The notes beneath the pieces are model-generated. The model was not told the DNA's origin, did no database searches, and saw only the letters and a program-made list of their open reading frames with translations. Positions 46,165 to 56,879 of a stretch of DNA of 64,000 nucleotides are shown here, piece after piece. The translations under genes were made by a program, and so were the position numbers. Within the stretch, counting starts at the first letter, position 1. Every line of letters starts with the position of its first letter. This DNA is from Dicyema japonicum (taxonomy: Eukaryota > Dicyemida > Rhombozoa > Dicyemidae): NCBI GenBank assembly GCA_011109175.1, contig RDEW01000037.1:427410-491409 (forward strand), in the 5' to 3' direction.

Positions 46165-48107
46165 CAGTTTGACCTCTATTTGGGGCACCTATTTAAAAAA
46201 ATGCCCCAAAACAGAGGAAAAAGGTTCGGCATTTTCTTTAGATTTATCCACAGTTTAACAATTTAAATTTGCTTTTTATTAAATTTATAGATAAATAATG
46301 TTTTTTATAGATTTTTCAGAATTATATTAAAAACAAATTTATTTAACGATAGGAAAATAGTCTGTTAATTTCCCTCCGGTTGCGGATTTTTTCATTTGCA
46401 TTCCTAATATTTTTCTGAAATTATAATAATCTTTCAAAGCTTCAGAAAACAAATTGAAAATGTTCTCTTCAAGTGTATTCATCGCTGTTATTGTTTCCAA
46501 ATGAGAATAGGTACATTTTACTCCGTCGTATTCTCGTCATCATTTTCTACTTCATTTTCAGTATATATTTAATTATGTTATCTAAACTCTCCAATTCATT
46601 ATTCACCAATGAGAGAGTTTGAAAACGACATCAATTTTCTTCCAACAATTAGTAATTGATTCAGAGTGTATTTGTTGTCTTCCCAACAATAATGATTATT
46701 TGTCTGAGATTTACTTGCTTTAAATTCAACATTGTAGAATTATCATCCTCAAAAGATAGGGTAAATCCATCAAATTATTTAAATAATTGGATTTGAACGA
46801 TTTAATAACTATCTAAGGGTTGAATTAATGATGTTGCATTTTTTGGCAGAAAAAATAACTCAATGTTAGAAAAATGATTATTCTTGTGACAACTTGTATT
46901 GTCAAGCAAAAGGACAATTTTTCGGTTGTGTTGGATCATTTCTTCGTTGACAATGTTCAACCAAGTAATAAATAGATGTCATCCAACAATTTTTAGAAAA
47001 CGAATATAAAACTCCGTGCTCTTCAGGGTTAAAATTTTTCATACAACGTGGGGATTTATATTTTCCTATTAATAATGGCTTCAATTTTTCGCCACAAGCA
47101 CTGACCGACAAAAGCATAGTGACTTTTTCTTTACTCCTTTTAATTCCAAAACAATCTTCATCTGAAGTTACAAATGATTTTGATGTTATTCTTTTAATGT
47201 ACAATCCCGTATCATCGCAGTTGAAAATATTTTCAATGCCATAGTTATTAACATAGTCATCGTACTTATCAAAAAAATTCCAAGGCAAGAAATATCACAC
47301 GAATTTTTTTCACCACTTATTGTCTTAAATGACAAATTGTGTCTTTTCTTTAATTTTTCAAGCCAACCATTCGAACCTCTGAATAAAATATAGTTCAAAG
47401 TAGGAAAAAAAGTCAAGTGGAAAAAAGGTTCAAGCGGAAAAAAAAGTCAAGTTGTCTTTTTTAGTTTATATCGCATTTTTGTGATACTACTAGCATCTTT
47501 TAATTTTTAAAAATTTTTTCAATACTTGACTTTTTTTCCGCTTGACTTTTTTTCCATTTTTGAAAATTTTTCCCTTATAAATTTTCGAAATTTAGCGCAA
47601 AACGGAAAAAAAGTCAAGTCCGTAATTTCGTTAACGGACTTGACTTTTTTCCTAGCTACTTTTATAGCAATGTTTTTAAGGTCCTGAAACGGGAATAAAT
47701 TCTTCCCTTGCTTTAAAAAAGCATTCATAAACAATTTTATCGAATTTCTGTGACAGACTGTCTCTTCTCTGCGAAATTTGACTAAGACAATTTTATTGTA
47801 CGGACCCATTATATATAAAGTTCATATAATTTTGTTTAATTCTAGATACTGCTCCTAAACAATAGAATTATCAGATAACCTTTATTAATTTTATACTTTT
47901 TGACAATATCTCGTTCTCTCATGAAACAATTTTCGTTGATTTCTTTGACAATTTTAAGCTTTAACTCCAGAGTAAGCTTTCTCCCCATGACAACAAAAAC
48001 GCAAATCTAGCACGCGAAGTTTAAAAAAATTTTATATAATTAAATTTAATATTAATTGCAAGACTTTATATAAATAAAAAATTAAGTGCCCCACAAAGTG
48101 GTACATG
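46165..48107 (-). mobile_element. pogo/Tigger transposon with inverted ends and TA duplication
   Basis: The ends are similar inverted sequences ('CCTCTATTTGGGGCACCTAT' at the left; at the right, read inverted, 'CCACTTTGTGGGGCACTTAA'), each next to TA. Minus-strand transposase parts: 'MGRKLTLELKLKIVKEINEN' starting at 47988 (helix-turn-helix), 'KQGKNLFPFQDLKNIAIKVA', 'RGSNGWLEKLKKRHNLSFKT' (second DNA-binding domain) and 'NIFNCDDTGLYIKRITSKSF' (47235-47175, first catalytic Asp) to 46902. An internal MITE at 47403-47652 interrupts it. Stops elsewhere indicate decay. Confidence 0.85.
47403..47652. mobile_element. 250-bp MITE inserted at TA
   Basis: The element begins 'GGAAAAAAAGTCAAG' and ends 'CTTGACTTTTTTCC', inverted, with TA at 47401-47402 and 47653-47654. 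Deleting it plus one TA joins the minus-strand pogo frame 'NIAIKVA' directly to 'TLNYILFRGSNGW', restoring expected transposase sequence. Its core matches each arm of the foldback at 24760-25570. It has no coding capacity. Confidence 0.93.
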
Positions 48108-48169
48108 TAATTTCCAAATTTGCCGAGAAAACATAAAATTAGTTAAGTTTCCCTTGTGCCGTATTCCTA

Positions 48170-48545
48170 ATCATCCTCTCCGTCAGCCCCGAACATGATC
48201 CTCCGTTGCGCGCTAATTCTCTTAGGTGGTCTAGGTCGTCCGCCATTTCCATTATAATGTTAGATGCTGCTCACACTCTTGTAACACAGTGAATCAGGTC
48301 CTGATGAACTGCAAATCTGAGACCATAATGTCGGCAGGCCGATGAGAGGGTATAAAGGTGAAATTTTCTAAACAATTCTGTAAATTGTACGGTCGTTTTT
48401 GTCTCTTGTAGACAGCAGACAGAGACGTCATATTTTGTTAGATCCCATGCATGCCAGTTGGTGATTCTTGTAAGGTTGTTTAAGCCGTGGAGAAGTCGGT
48501 AATAAGACATAGTGCAATAGAGGCGTCGTCACCACTTCAACTATT
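48170..48545 (-). mobile_element. Family B LINE, extreme internal deletion
   Basis: The minus strand begins with the family B 5' end near 48545 ('TTGAAGTGGTGACGACGCC'). It reads endonuclease start 'YDVSVCCLQETKTTVQFTEL' (48430-48370), then after about 100 bases the extreme C-terminus 'DDLDHLRELARNGGSCSGLT' (48245-48180). Nearly the whole element between is missing. Confidence 0.75.
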
Positions 48546-48549
48546 AAAA

Positions 48550-49130
48550 TAAGTCTTGTATGTTGACTGGTTGACATCTCTCAATATATATAGGAAAGCT
48601 ACATAATGAAAACTAGTAGAACGGATAGTGAAGAGCACGTCACAAGCGATACCTAAAGTATTCATATGTTTATGTGTAATACGGGAATGCATTTAATTAA
48701 ACTAACTTAGTCTTTGAGAGTGTGGAGTGATTGAAAAGTGGTTCACTGGAAATAAACTACTGCCATCATCAATCCATAAACCCTAAACGGTTTAGAGTGT
48801 CATTACATTTTGACTGGGAGTTCTCCTTCCAACACGGATTTGTGCGGGGTTAAGAGAGGAACACTTAACCAAATTGAGGACTCTGTTGGACGTGTAGGGA
48901 TCACATGGTCATCAGGATCTGATTTTTGGAATAGCTTCATTCAAGACAACCACGATTGAATCATACTTGTTGAATATACTATAACAATGTGCCTTATTGG
49001 AATAATCCTGCCACTCTTAAACCCTTTAGATTAATAAAAATGACCCAATCAACTACACTTTACTGCCAATAAATTATTCATAACTACCGGTTGGCTTTTT
49101 TTCAAAAAAATTTGGCACGATTTTTTTGAA
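48550..49130. other. Unassigned region
   Basis: No supported frame. A short family A-like string ('SFQHGFVRG') occurs near 48825-48850, perhaps a tiny LINE relic. Confidence 0.3.
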
Positions 49131-49149
49131 TTAAATTTTATAAATTAAT

Positions 49150-49533
49150 TTAATAAGTTGTGTAATTGTTCAGAGTCTTATTATTCTGAAAGGTCTCAAA
49201 AATGTTCCTAAATGTAAAATTCCAAAAAATATTGTTGTTGTTGCGTCTGAAGGAGGTTTTATTTATTCATTAATTTACGAAGGAATTTACACAAATGTTA
49301 TCGAAAACGGCCAAGCTGGGAATGTGTTTTGCAAATGAGATTTATTTCAATAATTAAAAGTTTAGAATGCTGCGGAATTGCACAGAGATAAAAAAGTTTC
49401 TCTTGATTTTTTATTCAAATCTGAAAAGAAGAATGTCGCAAATGTTGAATTAGAGAATAAATATGACGGTATTTTTGATGAAATGGAAATAATTATCGAT
49501 GATATTGAAAATGTTTTTTGTATTCGATTATAA
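49150..49533 (+). other. Unidentified host-like exons
   Basis: A frame reading 'VVVASEGGFIYSLIYEGIYT' and 'NVIENGQAGN' (about 49229-49325) can be spliced over 42 nt (ending TTTAG at 49356) to 'NAAELHRDKKVSLDFLFKSE' and on to 'FDEMEIIIDDIENVFCIRL', stop near 49531. No family is recognised and the start is unknown. Confidence 0.3.
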
Positions 49534-49544
49534 AATTTATTTTT

Positions 49545-50640
49545 TTGGTTGAGGTGGTGACGTCCCTCTATTGCACACATATCTTATTCATGCACTCAAC
49601 CTTCCTTGTTTTCGATTGGATCGTTTAATGTAAGAGGACTAACATCATGCGTCAAAAGACAACATTTATGTGCGGACCTCCCAAAATACGGAATATCTGT
49701 ATGCTGTATCTAGGAGACTAAAGTCTCTGGATGAAACAATAAACAGGTATCGACTGCTCATGTTGCCGTCAAACTTCCGACTTTATGGGATGGGGTTTGC
49801 TATATGCATGGACGAACTGTAGTGGCTCATAGAGCATGCCTCGGAAACAACTGCAATAGTACCTAATCGGTTATCAAACGGGCATCCGCCAACGCAGAGA
49901 AACTTGACAATTTCTACTCGTCCTTGTCATCGGCTTACTTTTCGCTGTTCATCTCCTACATGCTCTTTATAGCAGGTGACTGAATTCCAAAGTTGGGAAA
50001 AAGCTGGACGAATCAAATTGCTTGGGCAACCACGCTCGAGGGATCAGAAATCTGTCCGGGGAGGCCCTAATACACTTCTACGAGTCATTTGGACTGTTCC
50101 TTTTAACACGGTGTTCCGACATGCAGCGCCACATATTATGACGTGACAGGACGGAGGAGAGACCCCTGTGTAAATTACGTCCGTATATTTAACCAAATCG
50201 ACTACATACATACTATGCAGACAAATACATAAGGGGCTACAAGCGGAATCTCGTACGCACAGTGGCACGATGACCTCGATTGATCACAGACTACTGGTGG
50301 TATCATTCTAAAGCGACGCTTTGGAATCTCCGGAGCACTGACAGCATGCACACGGAGCAGGAAATTGGCCGTGAAGGCTCTATGTGCTTCCGGCAATACC
50401 AGTAAAACCAAGCAAAAGGAAAGAGCTATCATATCCTGATGCACGACGAGACTTAGTTAAGTCTTGCATAACCTCAATGCCGAATCTTTTAATACTTTGT
50501 GGCACAATGGTCCATGATTTCTTTCACTTTATACAATATTACAAATTCCAGTTATCCTATAAGAACATGTTTCTGTCTCGAACAGAACAATGCTTGAGAA
50601 TTGCTCTCCTTAGGATCCAATGAGGGAGTGCTGGATACTC
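49545..50640 (+). mobile_element. Family B LINE 5' end and endonuclease
   Basis: The 5' end 'TTGAGGTGGTGACGTCCCTC' at 49548 is followed by 'GSFNVRGLTSCVKRQH' (49620-49670), 'YGISVCC', 'NAEKLDNFYSSLSSAYFSLF' and a degenerate 'GD*..KLGKSW' block near 49976-50010. The end of the endonuclease is suggested by 'DYIHTMQT' near 50195-50225. The RT is absent. Confidence 0.65.
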
Positions 50641-50735
50641 ACAATCTTTTATTCGTTCGTAAGCTGTCTGGTTTGTCAATTTATTCAACCCACGTGACTA
50701 ATAAGAATCAAGTGATAAAACTATATAAAATGAGT

Positions 50736-52283
50736 TCAAAAATAAAATGAACAAAAAAATGAAGCAAGATGAACCAAGGAAGCCAGAGAAAAAGGGAATG
50801 CGGCCCCCATAAAACTAAAATTCTTGACAGACCATGAAAAGATCCCTCCAAACAGAATCGGAGCGATTGACCTGACAATGACCACAGCTACAACCTCCCA
50901 ATGGAAACAAAAAATGTAGAAACTGCATTGACTCCCCCAACGTCGTACGAATCCACGGAATCGTTAATTAAAATAGATATGACCCCGTGAAAGTCGTTTT
51001 CGATATCCCGTACATCATGTAAACAAAAAATAGGCCCAAATACATGACCACGTGGTCAGACAAATCCATTATCCAGTAGTTCAAAGGGAAGACAAACGAT
51101 GTGATAAATAAACCGACAGTACAGGCTCCGACAGTCTAATTTGGTTACTTAAATTGATGCCTTCACGACGGACATCTTTTGGAGGGTTTTGGGGAACAAA
51201 AAGAGTTGGTATATCAGACAGGGGATTCCAGAGACGAAAAGAAAGTTGCCGATTTGATTGCTACTGAAATTGGTTCCACCTGGAAGTATTAGGGGTTACA
51301 ATACCATGAACGAAGCTGGAGGACAAAAAAATAGGGACAAGCTGTCGAAGGGCTGAGTTTGCGAATGAAAACAAAAAATAGACGACGATAGCTACACGAA
51401 CACGTGGGTTACTTAATTTATTAAAATAGAGGTACCATAGAATTCTCGAATAGGAGGATTTCAGTTTAAACTCAGAAGTTTTTGTAATCCAACTATGGTC
51501 CACGTGAGGCCTATATTTGAATAAAGACTCAACCTCTTTGCCTTCCTGACTTCAAAACGGAAGACAAAACAGACGAAAGCAGTGTAGAATGCGGCCATGA
51601 GGGAAGATACCAGGCAAGGAAAGGTCCACAAGAAAAACTTCAAATAAGTAAACGCTCCAAAAAGTATATAAAAATCCTAGAAATAGGCAAAAACTAAGTG
51701 CAAACTTACCCCAAATAGAGGAGCTATGAATTACCCCACTTGGTTACCCACCAGCATCATTTGGATGCCTGAAGCGTGTGAATCCTTGTCAAAAATTTCC
51801 CAAATGACAGATTTTATAAGAATGTTCAAAACTACAAGTTAAATCAACCAAACCTGTGAAAAATCCGATAAAAAATCTCAAAACAAGAGCGAGGCCAAAA
51901 GAGGTCGAAAACCCAAAGGACACGAGTAAAATAACATTCGCGACACAAACCGCTTGGAGGAGGGCTGAGGTGGATTTTCTGTACAAAATATATCCAACAA
52001 AATAGCTAAGATTAGAATCACAGAAACCTCCCCAAAATCTGTCCCGTGAAGAAGGCGGTCTCGATGATGCCAATATAACGGCCTACAAGGACTTTGTTGT
52101 ACCCAAACCTCTACTTTAAATAAATCCGACTACCTCAATCAGGTATGGCATAAATGGTTGCACGAATGCAATGCTGATGGGAGAGATTGTCTGCTAAGTG
52201 AATTAATATTATACTGATATAGCAAATATGTAAGACATGGCTTTCCTCCTCTCATTTGGAAGCATATCACGTATATTTTGCAT
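50736..52283 (-). CDS. MFS transporter, ZIFL-like, with about ten tiny introns
   Basis: A 12-helix-type major facilitator is rebuilt by removing introns of 16-34 nt. The start is ATG 52283 (alternatives 52265 and 52238). In order: 'TISPISIAFVQPFMPYLIE', 'YNKVLVGRYIGIIETAFFTG', a diverged motif-A loop 'GYILYRKST', 'LALVLRFFIGFFT', 'DKDSHASGIQMM', 'APLFG', 'FPCLVSSLMAAFYTAFVCF', 'VVYFLFSFANSAL', 'GGTNFSSNQIGNFLFVSGIP', 'QLFLFPKTLQKM', 'SVDSYDVGGVNAVSTFF', 'SIAPILFGGIFSWSVKNFSF', stop at 50736. These blocks follow the order of plant and fungal ZIFL/Zn-tolerance-type MFS proteins as I recall them. The shortest intron is 52006-52021 (16 nt). One frame change near 50980 has no GT..AG solution. The substrate is unknown. 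Confidence 0.83.
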
Positions 52284-52299
52284 TTATTTTTCATTTATT

Positions 52300-52690
52300 T
52301 ATTTTTAAACATTTTAATATTTATTTTTAATTTCATAATTTACAGTTAAGGTTTCTTTGGAGTTAAATAATTAAATTTAATCATTAAAATATAATTTTAT
52401 TTTATTGATTTTTTACTTTAATATAATATTTATCGATGCGTTATGTGGGTCACCAACTCTTTAAGATTTCGTAGCACCCAGAGGGCACTTAAGGAGAATT
52501 AATAGAACGAGATGCTATCATCTTCTAAGATTATTGAGGCATTATATTATGGACGAAAAAAGCATTCCAAGTCAGATAGCCGGTCATTCACCCACGTGCT
52601 GAATAAGAGAGATCTAGTTAAATGGAGATCTATTTATAGATGAAATAACGTAGTTAAATGTTATTAATTTACAACAATCCTACCGAACAT
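52300..52690. other. AT-rich MFS upstream region
   Basis: No supported gene. It contains the presumed 5' region of the MFS gene. Confidence 0.35.
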
Positions 52691-52915
52691 CGGCCTGGCG
52701 CCTTGTGGTGCTATGTGGCTTATTGGCTAGAAATTTATCTTCCTTCTCTCTGATGACGTCATTGCATCCAACCTACTAATGAGACACCCAATGTCTGGCC
52801 GGTATTCAAAAGGATACAATTATTCATTCCAATTGGAGACAATTTCGTTTCCTGACGACGAGTTCTGGAGTCGACCATAGCTCCCCTGTTGTCAGGACCA
52901 AGGAATTATTATTAT
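52690..52915 (+). mobile_element. SINE2-like element, copy 2
   Basis: The head 'GGCGCCTTGTGGTGCTATGT' followed by 'GGCTTATTGGCTAGAAAT' parallels 4968-5000. Downstream 'GTCTGGCCGGTA' parallels 'GTGCCAGGCCGGCA' at 5060. It ends near 'AAGGAATTATTATTATT'. Confidence 0.55.
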
Positions 52916-53127
52916 TAACCGGGAAGAATGTCGCGTGGCTCACCTACGATGTGGTGGTATTGCACAATTTATGTGAAAAAGAGCCGCAAAATCCCTTCTT
53001 CGTTGAGACGTGGATGGTGTCGTGCATTACTACTTATTTCCAGGACCAAGGAATATGATCTCACTTCCTCAAAAGACAGGCTCTGAAGACAGCATTTTAT
53101 GGAAATCTGCAAGCGTTCAATTAGGTG

Positions 53128-53360
53128 ATCTATAATTAGCGAGATGTTTAGCCTTTTCTATAGCAGAGATACGTCTTTCTAGCGTAAAAGTGAAATTCTG
53201 AGGCATAGCTCCGTATTAAATACTATTCCAGCTGCGACGATAGCAGAGAGAGCGATCATGTATTTGATGTTAGTTAAAGCGAATTGTGTGTATATGAGCT
53301 TCAACGGAGAGATCAAAGATATGATGAATGTGTAATAGTCTTTAATTTTTACATTTTATT
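53128..53360 (-). other. Candidate small membrane protein, one 26-nt intron
   Basis: On the minus strand 'DYYTFIISLISPLKLIYTQF' and 'ALTNIKYMIALSAIVAAGI' are joined by a 26-nt GT..AG intron to 'NFTFTLERRISAIEKAKHLA', 'NYRSPN' and a stop. One hydrophobic helix is present. It is faintly reminiscent of ATP synthase subunit e, but I do not assign it. The start is unclear. Confidence 0.35.
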
Positions 53361-53559
53361 TTGTGCAAACAACAATTAATTTGTGAATTGTGCAAAGATC
53401 AAGATTAACTCAGAGGATGGAGGGTGTCTTCAATGTCGGGATCGGAGAGTCATTCAAATTTACTATGACATTATCGTCATCTCTTTTACAGATACATGTT
53501 ATTCTGTTGTCGTTTTTGATAAAACGTGGAGTCATGCGGTTCACCTGTTGTTATGGTGG

Positions 53560-53860
53560 GGCTCAGTGAAAGTTCTGCATGGAGGAGAACAGTTTTAGTA
53601 GGGTAGCCTACCAATTCCTCTTTTTCCTCTTTTCTGCTTCTTGCTGGTGATGTAGAACCTAATCCAGGTCCTGATTTTACAATGATCATAAAAAATGAAA
53701 TCCCTCTTATCCCATTTGAAAGTGGACATTGCCCTCATTCAAGAACTCTCTAGAACATCCTGGAACGTTTACATGATATGTTAATCACATATGAAGATAT
53801 TTGGAGTCATCTTAGATTCTCTAACGAACATGTTGACAACCTGATATCCCCATGCTAAAT
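53560..53860 (+). mobile_element. Family A-type LINE 5' fragment with 2A-like motif
   Basis: 'LLLAGDVEPNPGPDFTMI' (53634-53690) is a clean 2A-type motif at 53649-53672. Endonuclease-like 'VDIALIQEL' follows in another frame (53720-53750), then a jump to 'MKIFGVILDSL'-like thumb sequence. The upstream frame contains a stop, so it is non-functional. Confidence 0.65.
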
Positions 53861-54400
53861 AAGTTTAACTTTAGAAAACTCATCTGTTTAGACGTTAGGT
53901 CGGATAAAAAGATAAATGACTTCCAGTCTTTATTTAATGAAATTGTGATTTGAGGATTAATTTGGCAACAAGGACAACACGGTCATGTTCCCAGATTAGA
54001 GGACCTACCGCTTCCTGGAAGTGTTTACTCTTGCACCTGAAGTCGATGGGGGACCTGAGGAAAATCGCCAATTTTCACGTAGCGCCACGAATGAACATAG
54101 TGGATCCCCTTGTTCTTGGCCGACCAGGAGGAATCCACGGCTATTCATTCGTATTGACTTACCAAGTAAACTAAAAACAAATTTCGTTACAAATCCATAC
54201 CCGAATAGGAAGAGAGGTGTTTTTAATATCTCTAAATTGTGTGATAGACTGATTCAAATTATAAAAGAATAAGGAATCACTCTGTGGATGGACACGATAA
54301 GTAACTAAACAGAGACCATACCTATCTATGGTGAGAAACACGTTTCTTTCGTTAGAGCTACCTCACCGCATCAATCTCTGGTCAACTAAACTTCTTTATT
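53860..54400. other. Unassigned
   Basis: A frame at 53950-54174 has no recognised motif. Confidence 0.3.
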
Positions 54401-55253
54401 GTATTTAAATTTTTCAATGTTCCAGATTCTATTATTTCTGAAAATTCATTTGATTTTTGTACTTTTTTCTATAATGTTAATTGCATTTAGTAATCCAATT
54501 GGCAAAAATTCTCCATTTTCAGCATCAATAATTCCCTCGTCGACATTATAATCTTCACAAAAAGGGTGACGATTTCGTTCTCGTCGAGGGTTTCTGTATG
54601 AGTTATTTCTTCCTCACTTGCAAGTTCTTCCAGTTCTTTTTTGTGCACATCCAAAAACAAAATATTGCATTACATCATCATCATATGAATCAAGACACTT
54701 TATTGTCCCTGTCTTTTTGAAACAATTTTTTATTTTAACGGCCTTTTCACGAGAGCCATAGTATTTATAGCTCCGCATAGGCAGGACACACACTTTATTT
54801 AAGTAAAGAACAGTTAATTTTAACTAATCGTAGAACCAAGGAATGATCTTCACTTCTTTTTTTCTTTTTCTTGTGTGAGTGTCCTTTCTAGACAATCCAG
54901 TTCCGCAGTGAGTATCCATTGATGACGGCGTCACTCGTGAAACCCTTTCTGCATCGTATATGCGTGGAACCTTCCACCAGGTGAACAGCAGCGAGATTCA
55001 AACCCGAACCTAAGTCACTTAAGCCCGACACCTAACCACTATGCCACCCTGCAGTTAAATTTAAATTTAAAATTAATTAAAATGTACAATAAATACAAAA
55101 TAAATTAATCTGAAATTTTTAGTTAATTTCTTTCGGATTGTGGATAATGAAGTTTCGGTTTATTAAAACCTGTTTGTATGGAATCTTCGTAAAATTTTGC
55201 TGATTCATCAAAAAAATCAGATTATTGAAGTTCGGATTAATGAGGGTTTACTG
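54400..55253 (-). mobile_element. Third pogo/Tigger remnant, carrying a nested SINE
   Basis: The right end, read on the minus strand, starts 'CAGTAAACCCTCATTAATCC' at 55253 next to TA, a typical pogo/Tigger terminus. Near 54640-54530 the minus strand reads 'KKELEELASEEEITHTETL' and 'DENEIVTL', an acidic C-terminal segment of Tigger type. A SINE1 copy occupies 54731-55054. The catalytic part is missing. Confidence 0.6.
54731..55054 (-). mobile_element. SINE1, copy 1 (tRNA-derived)
   Basis: Read on the minus strand it begins 'GGTGGCATAGTGGTTAGGTG' (A-box-like TAGTGGTTAGGTG). About 30 bases later comes 'GGTTCGGGTTTGAATCTCGC' (B-box-like). The body follows with 'GACGCCGTCATCAATGGATA' and ends 'CTATGGCTCTCGTGAAAAGG'. 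It is about 85-90% like the copy at 59948-60275 by eye. Confidence 0.85.
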
Positions 55254-55259
55254 TATTTA

Positions 55260-55670
55260 TTAAGTAAATGACGGAAAGATCACAACAATTCCTCGTTAAT
55301 CCCCAGGTAGCATATATATTATTTGATATATGGGAAACTGATATTGTGAATTCTATATCATTTTTCTTCTCGCTAAGCTCACGAAAAAAACTCCAGATGG
55401 CTTATAATCAAAAAATGGTCATCTATATTTTCATATTTCTTCTTTTATTAAATATAGTGTGATTACAGTATTATTAATTTATATGTCACTTCAATTATTC
55501 CACTAAATAACTTTTTCTTGGTACATGATTATACGATATTTTAAACGTCTTAATATATTATTCATCACTGATTTGCTTACTAAACACGTATATATTCCTA
55601 TTATTAGTTTATTTTATAAACCTAGTAATTGGAGCATTCCCACAGCAATTGTTTAATTTAAATAAAATGG
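55260..55670 (-). pseudogene. Ig-like gene copy, truncated paralogue
   Basis: This closely resembles 57430-57790 on the same strand: 'GIYTCLVS' after a short GTTTATAAAATAAA intron, 'INNTVITLYL', and 'FFDYKPSGVFFRELSE'. It diverges in the middle, carries stops, and ends where the pogo terminus begins. Confidence 0.65.
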
Positions 55671-55768
55671 AAAAAAAAATAAATTTTTAAAAAATAAAAA
55701 AAATAAATTTTATATAGTAGATAACATATAAATTGCTTTTTTAATATAAGATAAAATTTGACTTTAAG

Positions 55769-55954
55769 ATGGAGGTTTTGAGAGTTTTGGAGGAAATCCC
55801 ACGAAGTTTAACAGAGAAACTCATTAATTCAATGAAAAACGCTTTTGGCACGTATATTCGGCACATGGTGGACACACAAAATATTGAAAATTCAAATGTA
55901 CGATTTTCATTGATCGGTAAATATAAAAAAATTTCCTGTTTGTTCCGTAATTAG
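55769..55954 (+). other. Small open frame, unidentified
   Basis: A 61-codon frame from ATG 55769 reads 'MEVLRVLEEIPRSLTEKLIN' onward and is amphipathic-helix-like. No family is recognised and it could be chance. Confidence 0.2.
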
Positions 55955-56199
55955 GAATTTAATGATAATAAAAAACTCATTGAAGCTTATATATAAGATC
56001 AAAGTCAAAATTAATTAAAAAAATGAAACTATTTTTCTTAAAAAATTGAGAACTTAAGTGTACAATTTTTTATGCTAAGCACTGTAGTTAAAATTTCAGA
56101 CAAATTAAAAGTTGGTCACGGAGATATAAATACTTTAGTTCTTGTTTAAATTTTATTTTTATATTTTTTAGTTATTAGTGGTTTCCTCTCCTCTACAAA

Positions 56200-56640
56200 A
56201 AGATTCTAATTTCATACAACTATTTCCGTTTCCTTGTCCATGTAATGGGCTGAGAGAATGCTGAACATTTCTCTTGAGAAAACTGGAAAAAACCAATGCT
56301 TGCTAACGTCTCGTTGTGGGGGAATTTTGCTCCTCTCACCATTGGTACAATCTTCCTGACTTTTCATTAACGCTTCCACACTTCTAAACAAACTGATCAC
56401 TCTCTGGCTCTTCTTAGCCATGAACGGTCTTGAGAGAAAACTAAAAATCGCCGTATTCATGGTTCGATAAGAGCTTCTTGGACCTTCGCAAGCAAAAGAT
56501 AGTCCAGACAACTGTCCTTCTCAAAGGTCGAAGATACTTCACTTGAGTATCCCCGATGTAAATGATTTCTGTTTCTATAATTTTGCGATAACGGCGACTC
56601 ATACTTGACATCTAAAGGGAAGTCTGCTAAATTATATTTG
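56200..56640 (-). other. Candidate host gene, unidentified
   Basis: Starting near 56637 on the minus strand 'MSSMSRRYRKIIETEIIYIG' and 'DTQVKYLRPLRRT' run open. A second open frame ('SFLSRPFMAKKSQRVISLF', 'PQRDVSKHWFFPVFSREMFS') ends at 56212. The two need a splice that I could not fix. The product is unknown. Confidence 0.35.
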
Positions 56641-56879
56641 ATCGTTTATAGGAAAGAGAATATGAATAATCGAGAAAGGACATTTCCTAACAAATCCTTG
56701 AAATATTTGTTAACTGTTTTCTTCCTAGAAAGAACTTCAAACTGAATTTATTATGTGAAAACTGTGTAACTGATGGTTAATCACTATAATAAATCTACCT
56801 AATATGAAAAAATATCGAATGAACCCAATATTAAATTAAAACCCAAATAACAGATTATTAATTAGTAACTATAATCGTG

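Noticed and set aside
54731-55054. A true tRNA gene
   Set aside because: A- and B-box-like strings are present, but the body extends about 320 bp and recurs at 59948-60275 with a target-site duplication, so it is a SINE.
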